From CAYHWW01 sp964360145 (lineage in GTDB: Bacteria; Bdellovibrionota; UBA1018; CAYHWW01): 5,822 nucleotides of DNA. The DNA is taken from assembly GCA_964360145.1 (NCBI GenBank), contig CAYHWW010000202.1:1-5822 (forward strand), written 5' to 3'. The first letter of the stretch is position 1. Every line of letters starts with the position of its first letter. A program made the translations under genes and the position numbers. Below the pieces are notes generated by a model that was not told the origin of the DNA, searched no databases, and saw nothing but the letters and a program-made list of their open reading frames with translations. Below, one piece after another: positions 1 to 5,764 of this stretch.

Positions 1-1720
1 GGCCAGTGAAGGGACCAGGCATCATGCCACCGCCACCGGGATACATGCCGCCGCCACCACCGCCAGCATAGGGATTGCCGTAGCCACCGTTGAGGGGGCC
101 ACCGATGATGGGCCCATAGGGACCGCCACCGCCGCCACCACCATAAGGATTGCCATAGATACCGCCGCCGTAGGGGTTGCCGCCGCCCAAGTTGAAACCA
201 ATGCCGATGCCGGGGGAGGGTATATAGCCACCGCCACAGGGACCGATACCACAGGGAGGAGCGCCAGCATAACCACCACCGTAGGGGTTGCCATAGCCTC
301 CGCCGCCATAGGGATTACCGTAAACGCCGCCACCGCCGTAAGGGTTGCCGTAGCCTCCATTGAGGGGGCCACCAATGATGGGGCCATAGGGACCACCGCC
401 GCCACCATAAGGGTTGCCATAGCCGCCGCCATAGGGGTTGCCACCACCGCCGCCGATATAAATACCGCCACCGAGCAAACCGCCAAGGGGGTTGTAACCA
501 CTGCTACCAGAAGACCCATAGATGCCCAGGCCACCACCCATGACGCCGCCGCCACCAAGGATGTTGCCGTTCATGAGGTTGTTGTAGCCGGCCCCCATGT
601 AGTTATACATGTTGGGGTTGTACATGGTGCCGAAGTTGGAACCGAACATGCCACCGAAGGGTTGGGGTGCAATGATAGACTGTCCTGCCGCATTGGCGCC
701 TTCCACGTATTGTGGATAGTTGGCCTGATACGCAGCAATGGCCGCCATGGTTGAGTCCCGTTGATAGCCCATGGCCGTGCGGTTCAAGCCCGCGCTCAGA
801 TCCATGCCACGGAACTGCACCGCGGCGTTGAGACCCATGCCCACGATGCCAAGAGCCGCGGGAGCCAGGCCCGTGATGTAATCTAAAGTGGTGGGCTCAC
901 GATTGATCATGGCCAGCTGAATATCCCGCTGGGCCTCAATGGCGGTAGAGGCCACGTCGCCGCTACCACCACCGCCATCGCGGCAGTCGCCGTCGACGCA
1001 GTCGCCCTCGTCTTCTTCGGTGATGAGCTCTTCGATTTCTTTGCTGCGGGCATCGAGGCTTCCCTCAAGTTCCTTAAACTCTTCGATGTCTTTTGCGAGG
1101 CGGCGCTTTTCAGACTCGAGAAATGCTCTCCAGCATTGCAAGACGCGCCCTGCTTTCTCGCCCAAGCTATCAAGACAAGGGGCTGTGCGGGCTATGGCCA
1201 CGCAGCTTTGGCTGGCATAGTTTTCGACACAGGTATCCAGGTCGCGCACGCAGGGAATCGGGCCCGCGGAACTGACAGGGGTCTCAGCGGGTTCAACGCC
1301 TGTGTTGCACTGGCGCACTTCTTCGCGACAGCTGTTGCAGTTGCGGGTGTAGTTGCTCAAACGCGTGGGGCGACTAGCGCCAGGCGCGAGCTCGCTAGTG
1401 ATGCGACGGATATCTGCTTCCGCACTTTCCCGACTGGCGCTTGTGGCCCTCAACTGAGCGGTCACTCGCTTCAAATCCCGACGATGGGGGCTCAGCTCGC
1501 GACGACTCCCGCTTCCCCGGCGGCGAGTGACGGAGCTTCCTTGGCGCCGTACGACAGGATCTTCATCGTCGTCATTATTTTCATCGGTGCGGGAGCTCGG
1601 CGAAGATCTCGGCGATGATTCCGTGGCCCCGTAGCGGGAGTGTGCCTGCTCCGGCACTGCCACCGCGATCATGAGTAAGAATGTCGACGCGCTTAAATAT
1701 GCGATTTTTTTGTTCATCAT
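1..1720 (-). CDS. Exported Gly/Asn/Tyr-rich repeat protein with Cys domain (3' end beyond window)
   Basis: I read one uninterrupted frame of 573 codons from an ATG at 1720 to the window edge, with no stop. Function is not recognised. Residues 1-28 look like a Sec signal peptide: MMNKK, a hydrophobic core, and probable cleavage after QAHS. Residues 29-85 are low-complexity and rich in Ser, Arg and Asp. Ten Cys lie between 128 and 246 (128, 131, 138, 157, 164, 173, 182, 196, 241, 246), suggesting a disulfide-linked domain; within it, 197-237 is a charged probable helix. Residues 280-303 form a hydrophobic, Ala/Gly-rich helix that could be a membrane segment. From about 385 the chain is Gly-rich with eight NPY motifs, mostly in a GNPYGG context, and carries an internal duplication. 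The start is supported by a GAGGTGAAGGG Shine-Dalgarno 8 nt upstream; a second in-frame ATG at 1717 is less well spaced. A surface or extracellular structural role is inferred from composition only. Divergent from the plsB operon. Confidence 0.85.
   Translation of the reverse strand, partial: MMNKKIAYLSASTFLLMIAVAVPEQAHSRYGATESSPRSSPSSRTDENNDDDEDPVVRRQGSSVTRRRGSGSRRELSPHRRDLKRVTAQLRATSASRESAEADIRRITSELAPGASRPTRLSNYTRNCNSCREEVRQCNTGVEPAETPVSSAGPIPCVRDLDTCVENYASQSCVAIARTAPCLDSLGEKAGRVLQCWRAFLESEKRRLAKDIEEFKELEGSLDARSKEIEELITEEDEGDCVDGDCRDGGGGSGDVASTAIEAQRDIQLAMINREPTTLDYITGLAPAALGIVGMGLNAAVQFRGMDLSAGLNRTAMGYQRDSTMAAIAAYQANYPQYVEGANAAGQSIIAPQPFGGMFGSNFGTMYNPNMYNYMGAGYNNLMNGNILGGGGVMGGGLGIYGSSGSSGYNPLGGLLGGGIYIGGGGGNPYGGGYGNPYGGGGGPYGPIIGGPLNGGYGNPYGGGGVYGNPYGGGGYGNPYGGGYAGAPPCGIGPCGGGYIPSPGIGIGFNLGGGNPYGGGIYGNPYGGGGGGGPYGPIIGGPLNGGYGNPYAGGGGGGMYPGGGGMMPGPFTG
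71..157 (-). repeat. Duplicated Gly-rich block, copy B (C-terminal copy)
   Basis: This encodes GNPYGGGGGGGPYGPIIG followed by GPLNGGYGNPYAG, about residues 522-551 of the exported protein. It matches 341-421 almost residue for residue, differing mainly by two extra Gly and a Gly-to-Ala change. Third codon positions differ at many sites, so the amino-acid pattern is kept while the DNA has drifted. Confidence 0.8.
341..421 (-). repeat. Duplicated Gly-rich block, copy A (N-terminal copy)
   Basis: This encodes GNPYGGGGGPYGPIIG followed by GPLNGGYGNPYGG, about residues 434-462. The diagnostic non-repetitive core GPYGPIIGGPLNGGYGNPY is shared with copy B 88 residues further on, so this is a segmental duplication and not just generic Gly-rich sequence. 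Confidence 0.8.
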
Positions 1721-1728
1721 AGAGGGAT

Positions 1729-1739
1729 CCCTTCACCTC
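1729..1739 (-). promoter_or_regulatory. Shine-Dalgarno of the exported Gly-rich protein
   Basis: The minus strand reads GAGGTGAAGGG, ending 8 nt before the ATG at 1720. It favours that ATG over the adjacent in-frame ATG at 1717. Confidence 0.7.
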
Positions 1740-1754
1740 AATGCATACAATCGG

Positions 1755-1777
1755 GCTGAAACCCACTTAGGTTCAGC
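1755..1777 (-). promoter_or_regulatory. Stem-loop at the predicted 5' end of the Gly-rich protein mRNA
   Basis: The minus strand reads GCTGAACC, loop TAAGTG, then GG-T-TTCAGC. This gives 8 pairs with one bulged T. It begins 8 nt downstream of the candidate -10, so it would sit at about +1 of the transcript. A protective 5' stem-loop is one reading; an operator is another. Confidence 0.4.
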
Positions 1778-1784
1778 TTTACTT

Positions 1785-1813
1785 AGTATTCCGTTCAGAA
1801 TGTCCCACAACAA
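1785..1813 (-). promoter_or_regulatory. Candidate sigma70-type promoter for the exported Gly-rich protein
   Basis: On the minus strand, TTGTTG (1813-1808) and AATACT (1790-1785) are separated by 17 nt. The -35 matches the consensus at 3 of 6 bases and the -10 at 4 of 6. Transcription would start near 1778, leaving a leader of roughly 60 nt with the stem-loop and a good Shine-Dalgarno. Spacing is good but the hexamers are weak. Confidence 0.35.
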
Positions 1814-1849
1814 GGAGGCAAAAAACGCCCCGCGTTAGCCTTTGCCTCC
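1814..1849. repeat. Nested inverted repeat in the divergent intergenic region
   Basis: GGAGGCAAA (1814-1822) is perfectly complementary to TTTGCCTCC (1841-1849). Inside it, AACGC and GCGTT flank a CCC loop (1824-1836), giving a two-tier hairpin. It abuts the candidate -35 of the minus-strand gene and ends 31 nt before the acyltransferase ATG, so it could be an operator or a leader hairpin. On the minus strand the inner stem is followed by six T, so a weak terminator is also possible. Confidence 0.6.
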
Positions 1850-1880
1850 CGCGTCGGCTAGGTTAGCGTGGTGGAATAAA

Positions 1881-3509
1881 ATGCCTACGACCACCTCACT
1901 CCATCCCCTGGCCCGCCTGGCCCAGGACCGCGACATCGTGTCCGAGATTGTTTGCTCTCGCTTGCTGCGTGCCGCGCCTTCGGACTCCAAGCAAATGGAG
2001 GAGATGCTGGGAGACAGCCTTTTCTGGGAGAAAAAGCGGCTGGCCAGCCCCAACGACCCGGTGCGGGATGCCGTGGATGGTGCCTTCTGGAAGATGATGG
2101 CCCACGAGATCCCCGCGGCGGCTGGCGATGCGGCGAGCCTGCGCATCCTCTATGAGAAGCTCATCCGCTTCCACCTGGGCGAGATCTCCAGCCATTTTGA
2201 CCAGCGTACGTATAAGGTAGCAACAACCCTGGTGCCCCGGGGTTTCGTCTGGCTGCTCCAGGCGCTCTCGTGGAAGAGCCTGGCTAAAATGTTCCAGGAA
2301 AAACCCGATCTCCGCGGGAAGGTCGTCATCCAGGGCCAGCTGGAACAGCTGCGCAAGCTCTCTCAAAAGGGTACGATCATTCTGACCCCCACCCACTTCA
2401 GCAACCTGGATTCCATGCTCATGGGATGGGCGCTCTTCGACATCGGCCTGCCGCCCTTCGCCTACGGCGCTGGGCTCAATCTTTTCACAAACCCGGTGTT
2501 GGGCTACTTCATGAACAACCTGGGCACCTACAAGGTTGACCGCAAGAAAAAGCACAAGCTCTACCGGGAGATTTTAAAAGAATACTCCACGACCATATTA
2601 GAGCGCCGGGTGCACAGCCTGTTCTTCCCCGGCGGCGGTCGCTCACGCTCCGGCGGGCTCGAAACCAAGATCAAAACAGGCCTCCTGGGCACTGGGGTCT
2701 CCGCATACATCCGAAATCTACAGGAGGGGCGGCCCAACCCCAACGTGTACATCGTCCCCTGCGTGATCTCGTATCATTTCGTCCTGGAGGCCTCGAGCCT
2801 CATCGCCGACTATTTAAAAGAGCAGGGCCAGGGCCGCTACATGCCGGTGGATGAAGACTCGCTGATGATGAGGAGCTTCACCCAATTCATCTACAAGTTC
2901 TTCTCCGCCAACTCCAAAATTCACATGAACTTCGGCCGGGCCTTGGACCCCTTCGGCCACCTTGTCGATGATGATGGCAATAGCGTCACCGACCGCGGTC
3001 GCATGGTGGACCCCGCCGACTTCGTGCGCACTGACGGCGAGGTGCGTGCGGACAAGCAGCGGGATGATGAGTACACCCGCATTCTATCCGAACGCCTCGT
3101 GGAGCGCTTCGCCGTGGAGAACGTGGTGCTCTCCTCCCATTTCGTGGCCTATTCTTTTTTTCTGTGGCTCAAACGCCAACACCCGGAGAAAGACCTGTTC
3201 CGCCTGCTGCGACTTGCCCCTGAGGAGACCCGCACGGCGCTTTCTGACTTTCTGCCCTTTGCCGAGCACATCCTCTTGAAGCTACGGATTCTCTACCACG
3301 ACGGGAAACTGGTGCTTCCGCCGGCGCTTCGCTCGTGCCCCGTGGCGGATGCAGTGACGACGGGGCTGCGAAACGTGGGTATTTACCACACACTACGTCC
3401 CCTCAAAATGACAGGCACCGTGGATGGAGGGGGAACGGTCCTCTCTGAAGACATGGAGTTGCTCTACTACTATCACAATAGGATGGCGGGCTATGGCATC
3501 ACACCGTAA
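1881..3509 (+). CDS. plsB: PlsB-like glycerol-3-phosphate acyltransferase
   Basis: Predicted to transfer a fatty acyl group to the sn-1 position of glycerol-3-phosphate at the inner membrane, the first committed step of phospholipid synthesis. The 542-residue protein has the acyltransferase blocks in order: block I HFSNLD (the HX4D motif, H172 and D177), block II GTYKVDR (215-221), block III FPGGGRSRSG (249-258) and block IV IVPCVISY (291-298). The spacing and flanking residues resemble E. coli PlsB, and a helical C-terminal part (about 400-542) resembles its C-terminal region. It is much shorter than E. coli PlsB (about 800 residues), mostly at the N-terminus. The Glu expected before GGRSR in block III is Gly251. 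I chose the ATG at 1881, with GGTGG 6 nt upstream; an upstream TTG at 1842 lies inside the inverted repeat and adds only 13 residues. The gene overlaps gpsA by 17 nt. A lysophosphatidate acyltransferase role is the main alternative. Confidence 0.8.
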   Translation: MPTTTSLHPLARLAQDRDIVSEIVCSRLLRAAPSDSKQMEEMLGDSLFWEKKRLASPNDPVRDAVDGAFWKMMAHEIPAAAGDAASLRILYEKLIRFHLGEISSHFDQRTYKVATTLVPRGFVWLLQALSWKSLAKMFQEKPDLRGKVVIQGQLEQLRKLSQKGTIILTPTHFSNLDSMLMGWALFDIGLPPFAYGAGLNLFTNPVLGYFMNNLGTYKVDRKKKHKLYREILKEYSTTILERRVHSLFFPGGGRSRSGGLETKIKTGLLGTGVSAYIRNLQEGRPNPNVYIVPCVISYHFVLEASSLIADYLKEQGQGRYMPVDEDSLMMRSFTQFIYKFFSANSKIHMNFGRALDPFGHLVDDDGNSVTDRGRMVDPADFVRTDGEVRADKQRDDEYTRILSERLVERFAVENVVLSSHFVAYSFFLWLKRQHPEKDLFRLLRLAPEETRTALSDFLPFAEHILLKLRILYHDGKLVLPPALRSCPVADAVTTGLRNVGIYHTLRPLKMTGTVDGGGTVLSEDMELLYYYHNRMAGYGITP

Positions 3510-4506
3510 TACCGCCATATTGGGCGCCGGCAATTGGGGCACGGTCATCGCCCTCCTTGCCGACCGCGTAGCCCGGGAACAGGGTTTCAAGGTGTTCCTG
3601 TTTGATGTGGACCCCGCGAAAATCAAAGACATCGCTTCCTGTCGAGAGAATCGCGCCAACCTTCCCGGCATCGAAGTGCCCCCATCCATTATCGTGACGG
3701 ACTCCCTCGCCACAGTCTTCGGAGAGTGCGGTCTCATCATGCCGGTGATCCCCGCGAAGTTCATGCGGCAGTTCGCCACCCTCTGGGCATCTCAGGTGCG
3801 GGGCGATCATTATATTGTGCACGGCACCAAAGGTTTCGAGCCTCAAACCCACAAACGCATCAGCCAGGTGATTGTGGAAGAAACGGGCTGTTTGCGGGTA
3901 GGGGCCCTCTCGGGGCCCAACCTTGCCAATGAGCTGGCCCGCGGACTCCCCAGCGCCACCGTGGTGGCAAGCCCCTTCAAAGAGGTCCAGAGGCGCGCCA
4001 TACAAAACCTCACCAGTGATCGCTTCGTAGTGGAAGGTTCCGATGATTTAGCCGGTGTGGAGTTCATTGGTGCCCTAAAGAACATCCTCGCTCTCGCCTC
4101 GGGGCTCTGCGCGGGCCTAGAACTCGGCCAAAACGCAACAGGCACCGTACTCACCAGGGGACTGGCGGAAATCCGTGCCCTTTTGCTCCACTGGGAGGCG
4201 AACACGGACACCATACTGAGTCTTGCTGGCTTCGGTGACATCATCGCCACATCCACCAGCCCCGAAAGCCGCAACTTCCGCGCAGGTCTGCTTTTAGCAA
4301 AAAGTCTGAAGATGGAAGAAATTGAAGCGAAGCTTTCCTCCACGGTGGAAGGCTTCAATACCCTCATGGCGGTACAAACACTTGCCGGGGGCACAACCGG
4401 TGATTTGCCCCTCATCCAAGCTCTCTGGTCCATCAGTAGAGGCCACGGCGAGCCGCGGCAAACCTTGGCCACGGCCCTGCACATGAACTCTCGCTCGGTC
4501 GACTAG
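3493..4506 (+). CDS. gpsA: Glycerol-3-phosphate dehydrogenase [NAD(P)+]
   Basis: Reduces dihydroxyacetone phosphate to sn-glycerol-3-phosphate in the cytoplasm, supplying the acceptor used by the upstream acyltransferase. The 337-residue length is normal for GpsA. The N-terminal nucleotide-binding loop is GAGNWG (11-16). HGTKG (110-114) corresponds to the family ATKG motif, and SGPNLANELARGLPSA (140-155) is the characteristic substrate-region motif. ALKN carries the expected catalytic Lys196, and GQNATGTVLTRGLAE (212-226) and SRN (259-261) are also diagnostic. Strand beta-2 ends in LFDVD, with Asp38 where E. coli has Gly in LWGHD. The ATG at 3493 is chosen because the Rossmann strand starts seven residues later and AGGA lies 9 nt upstream; the open frame extends further 5' without family resemblance. 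It overlaps the acyltransferase stop by 17 nt, implying co-transcription and probably translational coupling. I see no clear terminator after it. Confidence 0.95.
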   Translation: MASHRNTAILGAGNWGTVIALLADRVAREQGFKVFLFDVDPAKIKDIASCRENRANLPGIEVPPSIIVTDSLATVFGECGLIMPVIPAKFMRQFATLWASQVRGDHYIVHGTKGFEPQTHKRISQVIVEETGCLRVGALSGPNLANELARGLPSATVVASPFKEVQRRAIQNLTSDRFVVEGSDDLAGVEFIGALKNILALASGLCAGLELGQNATGTVLTRGLAEIRALLLHWEANTDTILSLAGFGDIIATSTSPESRNFRAGLLLAKSLKMEEIEAKLSSTVEGFNTLMAVQTLAGGTTGDLPLIQALWSISRGHGEPRQTLATALHMNSRSVD

Positions 4507-4524
4507 GTAGAACTTGCCGGGATT

Positions 4525-4638
4525 TTAGGCGCGGCTGACGCGTTTGGCGTCCGCGACCTTCTTGCGACGGGCCTTCAGCTTGCTTTGGCGCTTACGCATC
4601 TTCATTTTATTGATCTTCTTTTTACAGCCACGTCCCAT
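4525..4638 (-). CDS. 37-residue highly basic peptide, possibly ribosome-associated
   Basis: A short minus-strand frame reads MGRGCKKKINKMKMRKRQ and continues to KRVSRA then TAA. It has 18 Lys/Arg in 37 residues and only one acidic residue. An AAGGAG Shine-Dalgarno sits 5 nt before the ATG, and a candidate promoter lies upstream, so the frame looks like a real gene. The Lys/Arg-rich pattern with spaced Met and Gln resembles very small ribosomal or ribosome-associated proteins such as AURKAIP1/COX24-domain peptides; I cannot place it in a family with certainty. It ends 18 nt from the convergent gpsA stop. Alternatives are a nucleic-acid-binding peptide or, less likely, a chance frame. Confidence 0.7.
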   Translation of the reverse strand: MGRGCKKKINKMKMRKRQSKLKARRKKVADAKRVSRA

Positions 4639-4643
4639 AAAGA

Positions 4644-4649
4644 CTCCTT
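4644..4649 (-). promoter_or_regulatory. Shine-Dalgarno of the 37-residue basic peptide
   Basis: The minus strand reads AAGGAG followed by TCTTT and the ATG at 4638. This is a near-ideal ribosome binding site and the strongest sign that the small frame is translated. Confidence 0.75.
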
Positions 4650-4663
4650 AGAACAAAGAGGGG

Positions 4664-4691
4664 TTATCGAATTCAGTTTTCCAGCTATACT
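4664..4691 (+). promoter_or_regulatory. Candidate promoter of the cdnL operon
   Basis: TATACT (4686-4691) matches the -10 consensus at 5 of 6 bases. The -35 is poor: TTATCG at 4664-4669 with 16-nt spacing is the best available. The start would be near 4698, giving a leader of about 43 nt. A weak -35 would fit a promoter needing an activator. Confidence 0.35.
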
Positions 4692-4713
4692 TAAGGCTGG
4701 GTCCATATGGCAA
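4684..4713 (-). promoter_or_regulatory. Candidate promoter of the basic peptide gene
   Basis: On the minus strand, TTGCCA (4713-4708, 5 of 6 consensus bases) and TATAGC (4689-4684, 4 of 6) are separated by 18 nt. Transcription would start near 4677, about 40 nt before the peptide ATG. The -10 shares bases with the plus-strand TATACT. Confidence 0.45.
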
Positions 4714-4730
4714 CCCCAGAGCGCGGGGGT

Positions 4731-4735
4731 GGGAG
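4731..4735 (+). promoter_or_regulatory. Shine-Dalgarno that fixes the cdnL start
   Basis: GGGAG lies 5 nt before the ATG at 4741. The same frame is open back to an ATG at 4585, but that extension runs antisense through the basic peptide gene and lacks family resemblance. Confidence 0.65.
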
Positions 4736-4740
4736 ATCAC

Positions 4741-5277
4741 ATGTTCAAAATCGGCGATGAAGTCTATTACGGTATCCATGGTCACTGCGAGGTCACGGGC
4801 ATCGAGACCAAGCAGGTCGGCGGTGAAGCGGTGGCTTTCTATGCCATCCGCGCTGTACGCACTGTCCCAGTACCCAAAAGCACCTCGCGGTCCCAGGCTC
4901 AGATCCTTGTGCCTGTGACGAATGCTCAGAACACTGGGCTGAGACCCCTCATGACAGCGGAGCAGACGAGCCAAATCCTCCTCATGCTGGCGGACCAAGA
5001 ATACTACTTCCCCCTGGGAGAGAACTGGGTAGTGAAAAATCGACACTTAGAGGACGTCATTCGCCGTGAAGGGGCCACCGGCCTCGCCAAGGCAGTGGGT
5101 CACCTCCATGTGCTGGTCAAACAAGATGTGGCACCCCGGGGCGATGCCGTCCGCTTGTATGAGTCGCTATTGCGCTCCCTGGTGAATGAAATGACTCTTG
5201 CTCTGGGCAAAGCTACTAAAGACGTGGAAATCACTGTACTGAGGGCGCTGAAACACAAGCTCCATGCGGACCACTAG
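4741..5277 (+). CDS. cdnL: CdnL/CarD-family RNA polymerase-binding transcription regulator
   Basis: Proteins of this family bind the RNA polymerase beta subunit through an N-terminal Tudor-like domain and stabilise the open complex, typically at rRNA and other growth-related promoters, using a C-terminal helical DNA-binding domain. The 178-residue product matches that plan. MFKIGDEVYY, HGHCEVTGIE and FYAIRAV (1-39) correspond to the start of the N-terminal domain, and ILVPVTNAQNTGLRPL (55-70) to its closing strand and turn. The C-terminal helices run from about 73 to 172, with Trp96 near the position of the conserved Trp of Myxococcus CdnL. A few extra residues (about 40-54) are inserted in the N-terminal domain relative to that protein. 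There is no AT-hook extension, so it is CdnL-type and not full CarD. The last 14 nt overlap the next gene. Confidence 0.88.
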   Translation: MFKIGDEVYYGIHGHCEVTGIETKQVGGEAVAFYAIRAVRTVPVPKSTSRSQAQILVPVTNAQNTGLRPLMTAEQTSQILLMLADQEYYFPLGENWVVKNRHLEDVIRREGATGLAKAVGHLHVLVKQDVAPRGDAVRLYESLLRSLVNEMTLALGKATKDVEITVLRALKHKLHADH

Positions 5278-5722
5278 CCCCTCACTCTCCCTACTGGGAG
5301 CCTTGGTACTATTGGTCTTTTGCAGCGGTGCGGGTTTTGGCGAACACTACGATGTACTAGAGTCCACTGTCCGCGGGGTAGGCTCTGACTTTAAAGAAGG
5401 CGATCGAGGATCCCTCGAGCACGCCCTAGAGAGGCTGCGCCATATGCGTGAGCGCCTCCGGGAGGAGTGGGCCGAAGAAGAGCACAGCAGCGGACGACTG
5501 CAACGGGTGCGAAAGGACTTGGAACCGGCCACACGAAAAGAAGCGGAACCATTGGTGCAAAAAGCCCAGTCCATCAATCGCGCTAATATCAAGCGCCTCA
5601 GCGAGCTCATCAAACTTTCAGAAACAGAAATCCGCCGCCTGGAGCGTCGCCAAAGTGCGGTGAAGCCCGAGGGGCTCGATTCCGGCGACTTCCGGCTCCT
5701 GCCACCGCCGCAGTCACAATAA
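5264..5722 (+). CDS. Small exported, highly charged helical (probable coiled-coil) protein
   Basis: I do not recognise the family. The 152-residue product begins MRTTSPSLSLLGALVLLVFC, a short positive start plus a hydrophobic core, with likely signal-peptidase cleavage around AGFG (23-26). Cys20 is preceded by LVF, which is not a proper lipobox, so a lipoprotein is unlikely. From about 45 to 130 the chain is almost all Glu, Arg, Lys, Leu and Ala in helix-forming spacing (for example ALERLRHMRERLREEW at 54-69), probably a periplasmic coiled coil. The tail is Pro/Gln-rich (LLPPPQSQ). The ATG overlaps the cdnL stop by 14 nt with no obvious Shine-Dalgarno, so translation probably depends on ribosomes finishing cdnL. 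A strong terminator follows 10 nt after the stop. It could be an envelope structural or chaperone-like protein; nothing in the sequence settles this. Confidence 0.75.
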   Translation: MRTTSPSLSLLGALVLLVFCSGAGFGEHYDVLESTVRGVGSDFKEGDRGSLEHALERLRHMRERLREEWAEEEHSSGRLQRVRKDLEPATRKEAEPLVQKAQSINRANIKRLSELIKLSETEIRRLERRQSAVKPEGLDSGDFRLLPPPQSQ

Positions 5723-5732
5723 ATAAAAAACA

Positions 5733-5764
5733 AAAGGCCTGGCTCCGTGAGGAACCAGGCCTTT
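5733..5764. terminator. Strong hairpin terminator, possibly bidirectional
   Basis: AAAGGCCTGG (5733-5742) pairs perfectly with CCAGGCCTTT (5755-5764). Inside, TCC and GGA add three pairs after a C/A mismatch, closing on a GTGA loop. On the plus strand it directly follows the exported coiled-coil gene but the T tract is short (TTTCGT). On the minus strand the hairpin is followed by TTTTGTTTTTTATTTATT, a much better U tract. Confidence 0.85.

Noticed and set aside
22..558. 178-codon minus-strand frame rich in Ala and Val
   Set aside because: It is an out-of-frame reading of the Gly-rich repeat tail: GGN-rich codons shifted by one give Ala/Val runs. The long frame from 1720 has a signal peptide, a good Shine-Dalgarno and protein-level conservation between repeat copies.
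1..558. CRISPR or tandem DNA repeat array
   Set aside because: The periodic GCC/ACC pattern is explained by Gly codons in a reading frame; unit lengths vary and there are no regular spacers.
907..1618. Several overlapping frames on both strands (907-1173 minus; 939-1220, 1093-1275 and 1136-1618 plus)
   Set aside because: All lie inside the exported protein gene in other frames, lack good ribosome sites and show no recognisable domains.
1842..1880. TTG start giving 13 extra residues to the acyltransferase
   Set aside because: The TTG lies in the right arm of the inverted repeat, its spacing to any Shine-Dalgarno is poor, and the extension has no family resemblance. The ATG at 1881 is preferred.
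1896..2555. 219-codon minus-strand frame within the acyltransferase gene
   Set aside because: Antisense shadow of a GC-rich coding region; the plus strand carries clear acyltransferase motifs.
3843..4484. 213-codon minus-strand frame within gpsA
   Set aside because: Antisense shadow; the opposite strand is an unmistakable GpsA, and the minus product is Ser/Arg/Ala-rich without domains.
4537..4551. GACGC-GTTTG-GCGTC hairpin as a gpsA terminator
   Set aside because: The stem is only 5 bp with no following T run on either strand, and it lies inside the basic peptide gene.
4585..4740. 52-residue N-terminal extension of CdnL
   Set aside because: It runs antisense to the basic peptide gene and across both candidate promoters. 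CdnL proteins begin close to the FKIGD-type segment, and a Shine-Dalgarno precedes 4741.
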